Below are positions 48,612-62,122 of a stretch of DNA of 64,000 nucleotides, piece after piece. The position numbers and the translations under genes were made by a program. Source of the DNA: Baylisascaris procyonis (Eukaryota; Nematoda; Chromadorea; Rhabditida; Ascarididae); contig JAZARR010000138.1 in assembly GCA_037389465.1 (NCBI GenBank), positions 167,314-231,313 on the forward strand. Direction: 5' to 3'. How positions within the stretch are numbered: position 1 is the stretch's first letter; the number at the start of each line of letters is the position of its first letter. The notes below the pieces were generated by a model. It did no database searches and had not been told where the DNA came from. It saw nothing but the letters and a program-made list of their open reading frames with translations.

Positions 48612-50762
48612 GTGAGGGTTTGTTTTATTTTATTAGGTAAATTCAGTGCAAAACTGAATTGGGCAACATGTTTCCCTTCTTTTCCACATTTGGAATAGTG
48701 AATGGCAGAATATATTTTTGTTGCTCTTGTTCTGTGCATTTTGACGTGTATGTGGTTCGACATCGGCAATACACAAAAAAACCTTATTAGACGTTTTGCG
48801 ATACTGTATCGTTACCGAACTTAGCCGTAGTAATTTTTTCTTCGAGGAATTAAGTTGAATAAGAAGTCAAGTCGTACAAATTTAATTTTTATGGTGAACC
48901 GGTTAAAAACGAACAAAAGAAAAGAAATCTTTGAGAGTTTATCGCTTTTAAAACGTGAATTTAAGAAAATGCAATGGAATAGGGCGTCAGTATTGATATT
49001 TATAGCTTTCTCGTGAGACTATTCCAAAAAGGTTGAAAAGGCACCGAAGTTTAGGGCAGTGACCCGTAAAATCTCGGTGCGCAGTGCCCTCTCTGTCCAG
49101 CCCAATCATGAAATGAGGTGGGCAGTCAAGGTGGCTGCTACAGTCTTGCCTGTTATTCTTCTCCGTCAATGTTTCCTTCGAAGAGTCTGAATTAATGCGA
49201 GTTCGGTTGATTCTTTACGCCTATAATCCGATAGAACATTCTCGTGAAGCGCTGCAATGTTGGCCCTGCGTCCCACAACGATTGCATAAAAACCAGCGAA
49301 AGTTGAATTTCAATGCGATTCGAACTGATTGGTTCAGATACTCGAATTTTAAAGGCACTCCGGAATGACGTCGAAGTGCTTTTTTCAGCCTTCTTGCACA
49401 TTCAGTTTCAAAACTGCGATGAATTGAGAAAGAAGCTTTGAAAGAGGTTTGGAAGAGGATTAGGAGAGGCTCATTTGGGGGGTCTTTTTCAATGTTCATG
49501 GCATCTTGTTCACTTTTATTTCTTTTTGTAAAAATTTTGCCGATTTCATTGTTTGTTGCTTTAGTCACTGAAATATCATATATTTTTTGTGACATCATCG
49601 ATCACTTCGACTGTTTTTTTGCTTTCTGCGTGGAACGTTATTCGTTTATGTTGTTTGTAAAACATTTACTTACAAAATAACGATACTTGTGGAAAGTAAT
49701 GTATATATTAGGTCGATAGTGGACGTATTCCCATAAAAAATCACGAGTGTGAAGTAAATAAAAGGATGCGGGACGCTGAATGAAAGTAGACAACTCTTTG
49801 GCTTGAACGACTCCTTCTGGTGGATAATTTTAGATTTAGACAGTTCTAAATATTAGTGGTCGCCCAAGAAAGAGCACTGCCTCATTCACCCCTCTATATG
49901 AATATTGCTGGAGAGCGCTGATTGGTTGAGAGTACTGTAGCGCCACGCCCACTTTCTGTTTTATGATGTTTGAGTACGCATAGTTGTGTTACGTGAAATG
50001 AGTTACATTGGAGATGACGTATCCATATATGAATATACGTTAACTTTTTTTATGCATATCATTTACTTTATTCTATTAACGCCGTTGAGATTTATTTAGC
50101 ACTGTTTTTAGCACAATACTTTTCACTGATTTCTTAAATCTCCGTAAATATTTTTGCCGTTTTCTCCTTGTAGTATCAATTCAACAGCTGCTCGAGCTAG
50201 GAATTATGGGATTTAGTAGGCATGAAGTATGTCGTATGACTCCTTGCCTCATTGATATATATGACATGAAATACTGCTTGGTCGGGTAACCTTAATTCAA
50301 TAGCAGATATGGTGGCACATCAGCGATGTGTCTCTCCAATTGTTTTGAAACTCGTTATCTTTGATATTCGCTCATTTGCGCTAACGTTTTCTCTTTCATA
50401 GTCATTTTCTTGCGTTTATCATCATTGCCACTTGCGCCACGAGTGGTGGAACAGGTGATGTGTACGTATCCAGTGCTTTTTTATGTTTGTTTAGCAATTG
50501 GTTAATTCTCTTACCTCCGCTCTTCAACAATTCAGCATAGATTCACATACTGAGGGGGGGGAGAGGAGGTAGGAGGAAGGGAGCTTGTATGATTCGAAAT
50601 TCGAATGTTACGAAGTGCTGCGTTTTCTTAGGTGTGTTTCCAATTCCATCCATGTCGTTGATCTTCTCTCTAAGAACTTTGAAAAGTGAATACAATATTC
50701 GTTGCAAACGTCGTGAAAATGTTATATGTTGTTCAAGTGTTATTTATAACATCGAATTGCAG

Positions 50763-50928
50763 AGCCTACCGTTCGCTTAACCGCATATGTGGTGGACGCG
50801 TGGTTCAACTGCTGCAATGTTGCGTCGACTCAATTGCCATGACCGTGACGACTGTTGCCGCCCTCCAGAAAGAAGCTGGATGTTTTCCGTCGTCCGAAAA
50901 AACCGACGCGTCTCCTCGATCAGGCTAG
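50763..50928 (+). CDS. Exon-like block, unit 3 copy
   Basis: Same as 34675-34840; no difference seen in the encoded frame. Confidence 0.3.
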
Positions 50929-51738
50929 TTGATTTATTTCAATAATATTTGGAAGCTTACATTGCAGACGTGACTGCTTTCTGGAATAGAATTACTTGAA
51001 ATTATTAATGCAAAAATCATTTCGGTTAATTTTCCCGGCGATTAGTGGCGAGGGGAGGAATGATGCGACGCTGTGCATGAGTATCCTTACGTGCACATAG
51101 GTGTGCGTTCTGCTGAATAGCTGTCGACTCCTTTTTCACGTTTGCGAAGTGAATTTTTCTCGAACAAAACCCATCTGCTACTGAGAGGGTTTGAGCATTA
51201 CATACTTTCATCGCTATTGCCTGCAGGTTAAAATCGCATTTATTTAGCTCTCTTTATTTTTTTTAGTTCCAAAATCGACATTGCTCGCATAACATGTTGT
51301 TTATTGGGTTACCTAGGATATGTTCTTATTTATATAGTTACCCAGGATATTTAGCTCTCTCTTCCTAGGATATGGTTCTCTTCATTTCCAAAACATGTTT
51401 AACTCTCGCAATTCCATTCACGAAACGGCATGTTTCATTTAACATTTGTATTGAATGATGTGGCACAAGATTTCTGGCATTTTTTTTTTACTTTTTGCTA
51501 GTTTTGTGCCAGTGAGGGAAAAGGGCAGATAAGGAAAACGTACACATGATGTGTGGGCCAGCTGCTGCTCATCGAAAGGTGGTTACCTAACAAAGACTAG
51601 ATATATTCTACATTTCGTTTATTCTCTCGAAGCGCATTTTTTCTTGAAAGTTTCAATTTTTGTCAAGATGAATTATGCTATTCGGCGGAACCGTTTTTTC
51701 CGATAAGTTTCACACCATCATCGCCAATCTTATTTCAG

Positions 51739-51941
51739 GATATTTTCGTGGAATTCGAGAAATCGAGGGAACCACTAAACTGCTATCGGAAACGATGAAC
51801 GCGGCGGGCAGCAATATGGCTCTATCGAGAAACGAAGATCTCCTCGCAACGTCAGGCGTCTACAGCGATCTGCTGCCAGTGGCAGCTCGGCTCGTCGCTC
51901 TTTCTGTGGTTGGCCTTCTTTCTACAAATCTTTTAACTTAA
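51739..51941 (+). CDS. Exon-like block with hydrophobic C-terminus, unit 3 copy
   Basis: Same as 35653-35855; acceptor TATTTCAG and stop TAA conserved. Confidence 0.4.
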
Positions 51942-52258
51942 TTTAGCAAATTTTTAAGTTAATCATGAAACGAATATGACAGGACTCCTTGATTTATAGT
52001 TATGTGGAGCTATAATAAGCAGTTGAATTAGCCAAATATTTTTACTGTGAGGGTAAGGAGGTAGGGGAGTGAAAATGTATGAATCTGAGATATGCATGTT
52101 TCCTGATTTGTTGGCAGTATATGCAAGGTTGGCCTGGCGGTCACAGTTGTGAAGGGCTGCATATCCGTTTCCATATTTGTTTGACACTCCTCCAGATGTT
52201 TTCCAGAATTTTCAGCTCCTCTGGCCCACACATCCCCCAGTTACCGGACTTTACCATT

Positions 52259-55200
52259 CACAAAAACCTTATTTTAGTGCACGAAAACCTTATTTTATGA
52301 AAACCTTATTTTGGTGCATAAAAACCTTATTTTAGTGCATAAAAACCTTATTTTAGTACATGAAAACCCTTTTTTATGCATAGAAGCCTTATTTTAGTAC
52401 ATGAAAACCCTTTTTTAATGCATAGAAACCCTATTTTAGTGCACAAAAACCTTGTTTTAGTGCAATAAAACCCTATTTTAGTGCATGAAAACCTTATTTT
52501 AGTGCATGAAAACCTTGTTTTAGTGCACAAAAATCCTATTTTAGTGCATGAAAACCCTATTTTAATGCATAAAAACCTTATTTTAGTGCCCAAAAACCTT
52601 ATTTTAGTGCATAAAAGCCTTATTTTAGTGCACGAAAACGTTATTTTAGTGCATGAAAACCTTATTTTAGTGCGCAAAAACCTTATTTTAGTGCATAAAA
52701 ACCTTATTTTAGTGCATGAAAACGTTAGTTTAGTGCACGAAAACCTTATTTTAGTGCCCAAAAACCTTATTTTAGTGCATAAAAGCCTTATTTTAGTGCA
52801 CGAAAACGTTATTTTAGTGCATGAAAACCTTATTTTAGTGCCCAAAAACCTTATTTTAGTGCATAAAAGCCTTATTTTAGTGCACGAAAACGTTATTTTA
52901 GTGCGTGAAAACTTATTTTAGTGCCCAAAAACCTTATTTTAGTGCATGAAAACCTTATTTTAGTGCATAAAAGCCTTATTTTAGTGCACGAAGACGTTAT
53001 TTTAGTGCATGAAAACCTTACTTTAGTGCCCAAAAACCTTATTTTAGTGCATAAAAGCCTTATTTTAGTGCACGAAAACGTTATTTTAGTGCATGAAAAC
53101 TTATTTTAGTGCCCAAAAACCTTATTTTAGTGCATGAAAACCTTATTCTAGTGCATGAAAACGTTAGTTTGGTGCATGAAAACCTTATTTTAGTGCACTA
53201 AAACCTTATTTTAGTGCACGAAAACGTTATTTTAGTGCATGAAAACCTTGTTTTTGTGCCCATAGGCCTTATTTTAGTGCATAAAAACCTTATTTTAGTG
53301 CATGAAAACGTTATTTTAGTGCATGAAAACCTTGTTTTTGTGCCCATAGGCCTTATTTTAGTGCATAAAAGCCTTATTTTAGTGCATGAAAACGTTAGTT
53401 TAGTGCATGAAAACCTTATTTTAGTGCGCAAAAACCTTATTTTAGTGCATAAAAACCTTATTTTAGTGCTTGGAAACCTTATTTTAGTGCATGAAAACCC
53501 TTGTTTAATGCATAGAAACCTTATTCTGGTGCATGAAAACCTTATTTTAGTGCTTGGAAACCTTATTTTAGTGCATGAAAACCCTTTTTTAATGCATAGA
53601 AACCTTATTTTAGTACATGAAAACCCTTTTTTATTGCATAGAAACCCTATTTTAATGCTTAAGAACCTTATTTTGGTGCATAAAAGCCTTATTTTATTGT
53701 GTAAAAACCTTATTTTAGTACATGAAAACCTTATTTTAGTGCACAAAAACCTTATTTTAGTGCATGAAAACGTTATTTTAGTGCATCAAAACGTTATTTT
53801 AGTGCACAAAAACCTTATTTTAGTGCATAAAAACCCTATTTTGGTGCATAAAAACCCTAGTTTAGTGCGTGAAAACCTTATTTTGGTGCATGAAAACCTT
53901 ATTTTAGTGCATAAAAACCTTGCTTTAGTGCACAAAAACATTATTTTAGTGCATGAAAACCTTATTTTAGTGCATAAAAACCTTATTTTAGGGCATCAAA
54001 ACGTTATTTTAGTGCATGAGAACGTTAGTTTAGTGCATGAAAACCTTATTTTAGTGCACAAAAACCATATTTTAGTGCAAGAAAGCCTTATTTTAGTGCA
54101 GAAAAACCTTATTTTAGTGCATAAAAATCTTATTTTAGTGCATGAAAACGTTATTTTAGTGCATGAAAGGGTTATTTTAGTGCATAAAAACCTTATTTTA
54201 GTGCATGAAAACGTTAGTTTAGTGCATGAAAACCTTATTTTAGTGCACAAAAACCTTATTTTAGTGCATAAAAACGTTAGCTTAGTGCATGAAAACCTTA
54301 TCTTAGTACACAAAAGCCTTATTTTAGTGCATGAAAGCCTTATTTTAGTGCACAAAAACCTTATTTTAGTGCATGAAAACGTTATTTTAGTGCTTGGAAA
54401 CCTTATTTTAGTGCTTGGAAACCTTATTTTAGTGCATAAAAACCTTATTTTAGTCCATAAGAACCTTATTTTAGTGCATGAAAACCTTATTTTAGTGCAT
54501 GAAAACCCTATTTTAATGCATAAGAACCTTATTTTGGTGCATTCTGGTATGAAAACCTTATTTTAGTGCTTGGAAACCTTATTTTAGTGCATGAAAACCC
54601 TTGTTTAATGCATAGAAACCTTATTCTGGTGCATGAAAACCTTATTTTAGTGCTTGGAAACCTTATTTTAATGCTTAAGAACCTTATTTTGGTGCATAAA
54701 AGCCTTATTTTAGTGCATGAAAACGTTAGTTTAGTGCATGAAAACCTTATTTTAGTGCACAAAAACCTTATTTTAGTGCATAAAAACGTTGGTTTGGTGC
54801 ATGAAAACCTTATCTTAGTACACAAAAGCCTTATTTTAGTGCATGAAAGCCTTATTTTAGTGCATGAAAACGTTATTTTGGTGCATAAAAGCCTTATTCT
54901 GGTGCATGAAAACCTTATTTTACTGCTTGGAAACCTTATTTTAGTGCATGAAAACCCTTGTTTAATGCATAGAAACCTTATTCTGGTGCATGAAAACCTT
55001 ATTTTAGTGCTTGGAAACCTTATTTTAGTGCATGAAAACCCTTGTTTAGTGCATAGAAACCTTATTCTGGTGCATGAAAACCTTATTTTAGTGCTTGGAA
55101 ACCTTATTTTAGTGCATGAAAACCCTTCTTTAATGCATAGAAACCTTATTTTAGTACATGAAAACCCTTTTTTATTGCATAGAAACCCTATTTTAATGCT

Positions 55201-55534
55201 TAAGAACCTTATTTTGGTGCATAAAAGCCTTATTTTATTGTGTAAAAACCTTATTTTAGTACATGAAAACCTTATTTTAGTGCACAAAAACCTTATTTTA
55301 GTGCATGAAAACGTTATTTTAGTGCATGAAAACGTTAGTTTAGTGCACAAAAACCTTATTTTAGTGCATAAAAACCCTATTTTGGTGCATAAAAACCCTA
55401 GTTTAGTGCGTGAAAACCTTATTTTGGTGCATGAAAACCTTATTTTAGTGCATAAAAACTTTGCTTTAGTGCACAAAAACATTATTTTAGTGCATGAAAA
55501 CCTTATTTTAGTGCATAAAAACCTTATTTTAGTG
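52259..55534. repeat. 21-bp satellite array 4 (unit 3, ~3.3 kb)
   Basis: The left part follows array 2 longer than array 3 does, including GTGCCCA and GTGCCCATAGG variants, then from about 53450 it follows the right part of array 2. It is a different deletion derivative of the same parent array. Open frames of 450 and 331 codons (+) and 317 (-) are by-products. Confidence 0.95.
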
Positions 55535-55875
55535 GAAATTGTTTTGTGCAGAGATATGTGAGATGATACTTAATTCTTCCACCCTCCTGGAAATTCCTGA
55601 TGTCGATTCGACATATCCATATTGCACCCAGTCTAATTGATCTTGACCCAGCAATCCATCACTCCTTAAGTGTTTATTGGCTTGGGTCTTATGTTCTTAC
55701 ATTGCAACCCACAGCTTAGTTGAATGGCTTTTGTGGAGCGTGTTATTCTCATTGGCTTTCTGCACTACCTAAAGGTATCTTTTTGCGGCGTTTGAGTAAG
55801 GAAGCGTTCATCCAGAGATTATTTCTTCCAGGATTGGCCTCTATTGGAGCATATGCAATACGTGATGTTTTGCAG

Positions 55876-56126
55876 GGTTCCTGGAGTACATGCTAACCGT
55901 AATTTACAGATGATTGGCTTTGTTTCGGCTATTGAGGTTGAGAACGTGATGAAGACACAGCAGTTGGCACCGAAGATTCGAGCGGAACTGAGGGAATAAG
56001 AGGATTCGTGGATGCGTGTCGATGGGATTCATCAATTTCGCCAACTGGTGCAGACTGGCGTCAACCCGTTGCACGTTTGCGAATCGCTAATCGAGAGAAG
56101 ATGGAAAGCTCTTCCACGAGGGCAAT
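55876..56126 (+). pseudogene. Spliced-type exon interrupted by TAA (unit 4)
   Basis: Third copy of 41489-41739, again with acceptor, donor and in-frame TAA conserved. Confidence 0.5.
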
Positions 56127-58272
56127 GTGAGGGTTTGTTTTATTTTATTAGGTAAATTCAGTGCAAAACTGAATTGGGCAACATGTTTCCCTTCTTTTCC
56201 ACATTTGGAATAGTGAATGGCAGAATATATTTTTGTTGCTCTTGTTCTGTGCATTTTGACGTGTATGTGGTTCGACATCGGCAATACACAAAAAAACCTT
56301 ATTAGACGTTTTGCGATACTGTATCGTTACCGAACTTAGCCGTAGTAATTTTTTCTTCGAGGAATTAAGTTGAATAAGAAGTCAAGTCGTACAAATTTAA
56401 TTTTTATGGTGAACCGGTTAAAAACGAACAAAAGAAAAGAAATCTTTGAGAGTTTATCGCTTTTAAAACGTGAATTTAAGAAAATGCAATGGAATAGGGC
56501 GTCAGTATTGATATTTATAGCTTTCTCGTGAGACTATTCCAAAAAGGTTGAAAAGGCACCGAAGTTTAGGGCAGTGACCCGTAAAATCTCGGTGCGCAGT
56601 GCCCTCTCTGTCCAGCCCAATCATGAAATGAGGTGGGCAGTCAAGGTGGCTGCTACAGTCTTGCCTGTTATTCTTCTCCGTCAATGTTTCCTTCGAAGAG
56701 TCTGAATTAATGCGAGTTCGGTTGATTCTTTACGCCTATAATCCGATAGAACATTCTCGTGAAGCGCTGCAATGTTGGCCCTGCGTCCCACAACGATTGC
56801 ATAAAAACCAGCGAAAGTTGAATTTCAATGCGATTCGAACTGATTGGTTCAGATACTCGAATTTTAAAGGCACTCCGGAATGACGTCGAAGTGCTTTTTT
56901 CAGCCTTCTTGCACATTCAGTTTCAAAACTGCGATGAATTGAGAAAGAAGCTTTGAAAGAGGTTTGGAAGAGGATTAGGAGAGGCTCATTTGGGGGGTCT
57001 TTTTCAATGTTCATGGCATCTTGTTCACTTTTATTTCTTTTTGTAAAAATTTTGCCGATTTCATTGTTTGTTGCTTTAGTCACTGAAATATCATATATTT
57101 TTTGTGACATCATCGATCACTTCGACTGTTTTTTTGCTTTCTGCGTGGAACGTTATTCGTTTATGTTGTTTGTAAAACATTTACTTACAAAATAACGATA
57201 CTTGTGGAAAGTAATGTATATATTAGGTCGATAGTGGACGTATTCCCATAAAAAATCACGAGTGTGAAGTAAATAAAAGGATGCGGGACGCTGAATGAAA
57301 GTAGACAACTCTTTGGCTTGAACGACTCCTTCTGGTGGATAATTTTAGATTTAGACAGTTCTAAATATTAGTGGTCGCCCAAGAAAGAGCACTGCCTCAT
57401 TCACCCCTCTATATGAATATTGCTGGAGAGCGCTGATTGGTTGAGAGTACTGTAGCGCCACGCCCACTTTCTGTTTTATGATGTTTGAGTACGCATAGTT
57501 GTGTTACGTGAAATGAGTTACATTGGAGATGACGTATCCATATATGAATATACGTTAACTTTTTTTTATGCATATCATTTACTTTATTCTATTAACGCCG
57601 TTGAGATTTATTTAGCACTGTTTTTAGCACAATACTTTTCACTGATTTCTTAAATCTCCGTAAATATTTTTGCCGTTTTCTCCTTGTAGTATCAATTCAA
57701 CAGCTGCTCGAGCTAGGAATTATGGGATTTAGTAGGCATGAAGTATGTCGTATGACTCCTTGCCTCATTGATATATATGACATGAAATACTGCTTGGTCG
57801 GGTAACCTTAATTCAATAGCAGATATGGTGGCACATCAGCGATGTGTCTCTCCAATTGTTTTGAAACTCGTTATCTTTGATATTCGCTCATTTGCGCTAA
57901 CGTTTTCTCTTTCATAGTCATTTTCTTGCGTTTATCATCATTGCCACTTGCGCCACGAGTGGTGGAACAGGTGATGTGTACGTATCCAGTGCTTTTTTAT
58001 GTTTGTTTAGCAATTGGTTAATTCTCTTACCTCCGCTCTTCAACAATTCAGCATAGATTCACATACTGAGGGGGGAGAGGAGGTAGGAGGAAGGGAGTAT
58101 GATTCGAAATTCGAATGTTACGAAGTGCTGCGTTTTCTTAGGTGTGTTTCCAATTCCATCCATGTCGTTGATCTTCTCTCTAAGAACTTTGAAAAGTGAA
58201 TACAATATTCGTTGCAAACGTCGTGAAAATGTTATATGTTGTTCAAGTGTTATTTATAACATCGAATTGCAG

Positions 58273-58438
58273 AGCCTACCGTTCGCTTAACCGCATATGT
58301 GGTGGACGCGTGGTTCAACTGCTGCAATGTTGCGTCGACTCAATTGCCATGACCGTGACGACTGTTGCCGCCCTCCAGAAAGAAGCTGGATGTTTTCCGT
58401 CGTCCGAAAAAACCGACGCGTCTCCTCGATCAGGCTAG
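58273..58438 (+). CDS. Exon-like block, unit 4 copy
   Basis: Same as 34675-34840 with no change in the encoded frame. Confidence 0.3.
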
Positions 58439-59249
58439 TTGATTTATTTCAATAATATTTGGAAGCTTACATTGCAGACGTGACTGCTTTCTGGAATAGA
58501 ATTACTTGAAATTATTAATGCAAAAATCATTTCGGTTAATTTTCCCGGCGATTAGTGGCGAGGGGAGGAATGATGCGACGCTGTGCATGAGTATCCTTAC
58601 GTGCACATAGGTGTGCGTTCTGCTGAATAGCTGTCGACTCCTTTTTCACGTTTGCGAAGTGAATTTTTCTCGAACAAAACCCATCTGCTACTGAGAGGGT
58701 TTGAGCATTACATACTTTCATCGCTATTGCCTGCAGGTTAAAATCGCATTTATTTAGCTCTCTTTATTTTTTTTAGTTCCAAAATCGACATTGCTCGCAT
58801 AACATGTTGTTTATTGGGTTACCTAGGATATGTTCTTATTTATATAGTTACCCAGGATATTTAGCTCTCTCTTCCTAGGATATGGTTCTCTTCATTTCCA
58901 AAACATGTTTAACTCTCGCAATTCCATTCACGAAACGGCATGTTTCATTTAACATTTGTATTGAATGATGTGGCACAAGATTTCTGGCATTTTTTTTTTT
59001 ACTTTTTGCTAGTTTTGTGCCAGTGAGGGAAAAGGGCAGATAAGGAAAACGTACACATGATGTGTGGGCCAGCTGCTGCTCATCGAAAGGTGGTTACCTA
59101 ACAAAGACTAGATATATTCTACATTTCGTTTATTCTCTCGAAGCGCATTTTTTCTTGAAAGTTTCAATTTTTGTCAAGATGAATTATGCTATTCGGCGGA
59201 ACCGTTTTTTCCGATAAGTTTCACACCATCATCGCCAATCTTATTTCAG

Positions 59250-59452
59250 GATATTTTCGTGGAATTCGAGAAATCGAGGGAACCACTAAACTGCTATCGG
59301 AAACGATGAACGCGGCGGGCAGCAATATGGCTCTATCGAGAAACGAAGATCTCCTCGCAACGTCAGGCGTCTACAGCGATCTGCTGCCAGTGGCAGCTCG
59401 GCTCGTCGCTCTTTCTGTGGTTGGCCTTCTTTCTACAAATCTTTTAACTTAA
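59250..59452 (+). CDS. Exon-like block with hydrophobic C-terminus, unit 4 copy
   Basis: Same as 35653-35855; acceptor and stop conserved. Confidence 0.4.
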
Positions 59453-59768
59453 TTTAGCAAATTTTTAAGTTAATCATGAAACGAATATGACAGGACTCCT
59501 TGATTTATAGTTATGTGGAGCTATAATAAGCAGTTGAATTAGCCAAATATTTTTACTGTGAGGGTAAGGAGGTAGGGGAGTGAAAATGTATGAATCTGAG
59601 ATATGCATTTTCCTGATTTGTTGGCAGTATATGCAAGGTTGACCTGGCGGTCGCAGTTGTGAAGGGCTGCATATCCGTTTCCATATTTGTTTGACACTTC
59701 TCCAGATGTTTTCCAGAATTTTCAGCTCCTCTGGCCCACACATCCCCTATTTACCGGACTTTACCATT

Positions 59769-61308
59769 CACAAAAACCTTATTTTAGTGCATGAAAACCT
59801 TATTTTATGAAAACCTTATTTTGGTGCATAAAAACCTTATTTTAGTGCATAAAAACCTTATTTTAGTACATGAAAACCTTTTTATGCATAGAAGCCTTAT
59901 TTTAGTACATGAAAACCCTTTTTTAATGCATAGAAACCCTATTTTAGTGCACAAAACCTTGTTTTAGTGCAATAAAACCCTATTTTAGTGCATGAAAACC
60001 TTATTTTAGTGCATGAAAACCTTGTTTTAGTGCACAAAAATCCTATTTTAGTGCATGAAAACCCTATTTTAATGCATAAAAACCTTATTTTAGTGCCCAA
60101 AAACCTTATTTTAGTGCATAAAAACCTTATTTTAGTGCATGAAAACGTTATTTTAGTGCATGAAAACCTTATTTTAGTGCATGAAAACCTTATTATAGTG
60201 CCCAAAAACCTTATTTTAGTGCATGAAAACCTTATTCTAGTGCATGAAAACGTTAGTTTGGTGCATGAAAACCTTATTTTAGTGCACAAAAACCTTATTT
60301 TAGTGCACGAAAACGTTATTTTAGTGCATGAAAACCTTTTTTTTGTGCCCATAGGCCTTATTTTAGTGCATAAAAACCTTATTTTAGTGCACGAAAACGT
60401 TATTTTAGTGCATGAAAACCTTGTTTTTGTGCCCATAGGCCTTATTTTAGTGCATAAAAGCCTTATTTTAGTGCATGAAAACGTTAGTTTAGTGCCCAAA
60501 AACCTTATTTTAGTGTATAAAAGCCTTATTTTAGTGCACGAAAACGTTATTTTAGTGCATGAAAACCTTATTTTAGTGCCCAAAAACCTTATTTTAGTGC
60601 ATAAAAGCCTTATTTTGGTGCACGAAAACGTTATTTTAGTGCATGAAAACCTTATTTTAGTGCCCAAAAACCTTATTTTAGTGCACAAAAATCCTATTTT
60701 AGTGCATGAAAACGTTATTCTAGTGCATGAAAACGTTAGTTTGGTGCATGAAAACCTTATTTTAGTGCACAAAAACCTTATTTTAGTGCACGAAAACGTT
60801 ATTTTAGTGCATGAAAACCTTATTTTAGTGCCCAAAAACCTTATTTTAGTGCATAAAAGCCTTATTTAGTGCACGAAAACGTTATTTTAGTGCATGAAAA
60901 CCTTATTTTAATGCCCAAAAACCTTATTTTAGTGCATAAAAGCCTTATTTTAGTGCACGAAAACGTTATTTTAGTGCATGAAAACCTTATTTTAGTGCCC
61001 AAAAACCTTATTTTAGTGCATAAAAGCCTTATTTTAGTGCATGAAAACGTTAGTTTAGTGCACGAAAACCTTATTTTAGTGCCCAAAAACCTTATTTTAG
61101 TGCATAAAAGCCTTATTTTAGTGCACGAAAACGTTATTTTAGTGCATGAAAACTGTATTTTAGTGCCCAAAAACCTTATTTTAGTGCATGAAAACCTTAT
61201 TCTAGTGCATGAAAACGTTAGTTTAGTGCATGAAAACCTTATTTTAGTGCATGAAAACGTTATTTTAGTGCATGAAGACCTTATTTTGGTGCATGAAAAC
61301 GTTAGTTT
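59769..61308. repeat. 21-bp satellite array 5 (unit 4, ~1.5 kb)
   Basis: Shortest array, rich in GTGCCCA, GTGCCCATAGG and AAAAGCC variants like the middle of array 2. It ends in GTTAGTTTGA and passes directly into the diverged repeat. Confidence 0.95.
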
Positions 61309-61990
61309 GAGCCTACCGTCCGCTTGCCGCATGTGTGGTGTACGCGTGGTTCAACTGCTGCAATGTTACGTTTACTCAGTTGCCGTGACAGTGGTGACTT
61401 CTACCGCCCTCCAGAAAGTAGCGGATGTTTGATGTCGTCCGGGAAAAGGGATGTGCCTCTCTTCGATCAGGCTAGTTGATTTATTTCAATAATATACGGA
61501 AGCTTACTATGGATTTATGATTTATTCTATCAATTTATAGCCGTTGAATATGTCGTTGTATCATTTATGCTTATGGTCGGCTTTTAGGAATTTCTGAGAC
61601 ACGAGAAGACGATGCGCGTGCATCCTTTACGAACAGACGGAAGGACGATAAAAGCGATCCGGTTGTGGGCGCATCTAGCAGCTGTTGGATAGTGCGAATT
61701 ACGTGGCCCTGCATCACCTCACCAATGGATATGACTAACGTCTTATGAAGGTATTCTTACTTGCACATAGGTGTGCGTTTTGTTGAATAGCTGTCGGCTC
61801 CTTTTTCACGTTTATGAAGTGAATTTTTCTCGAACAAAATCCACTTGCTATGAGAGGTTTGAGCATTACATACTTTCCTTTCTATTGTGTGGAGGTTAAA
61901 AATCGCATTTGGTTAGCTCTGTTTCTTTTTTTTAGTTCCAAAACCGACAATGCTCGCGTAACGTTATAACGATGTTTATAGAAAAGAAGG
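61309..61990 (+). repeat. Diverged relative of the unit's internal repeat
   Basis: 61309-61505 aligns with 34677-34870 and 61740-61990 with about 34980-35215 (shared words CACATAGGTGTGCGTT and TTTTTCACGTTTATGAAGTG). 61506-61740 has no counterpart. The ICGG/VVQLLQC-type frame is present (MCGVRVVQLLQC) but stops after LQKVADV. This looks like an older member of the same family. Confidence 0.75.
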
Positions 61991-62070
61991 GAGGAGAGGC
62001 GGAGAGTATGCACAAGTCAGCTATTTTTCACGTAAAACGGAGTATCAGTGGTTCATTTAAAACGAACCTT

Positions 62071-62122
62071 ACGATAAATGAACCTTAACAACGGGCATAC
62101 GTTGTTAAGGTTCGTTTATCGT
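62071..62122. repeat. Near-perfect hairpin, 23-bp arms, 6-bp loop
   Basis: ACGATAAATGAACCTTAACA plus ACG (62071-62093) is the reverse complement of 62100-62122 with one mismatch; the loop is GGCATA. A further partial direct copy (AACGAACCTTACG) lies just upstream at 62061. No terminator or transposon end context is evident. Confidence 0.9.

Larger units (their letters stand above)
48020..55534. repeat. Tandem segmental unit 3
   Basis: It repeats unit 2 with an offset of about 6870 bp in the single-copy part, then a 3.3-kb satellite array at 52259-55534. Confidence 0.95.
55535..61308. repeat. Tandem segmental unit 4 (right end altered)
   Basis: It repeats unit 3 with an offset of about 7511-7515 bp up to 59768, then a 1.5-kb array. 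Unit 4 lacks 4 bp (CTTG) after the poly-G tract and has several private substitutions near 59635-59750. Its array does not end with the usual GGAAATTGTTTTGTGCAG flank but runs straight into a diverged repeat at 61309. Confidence 0.95.
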
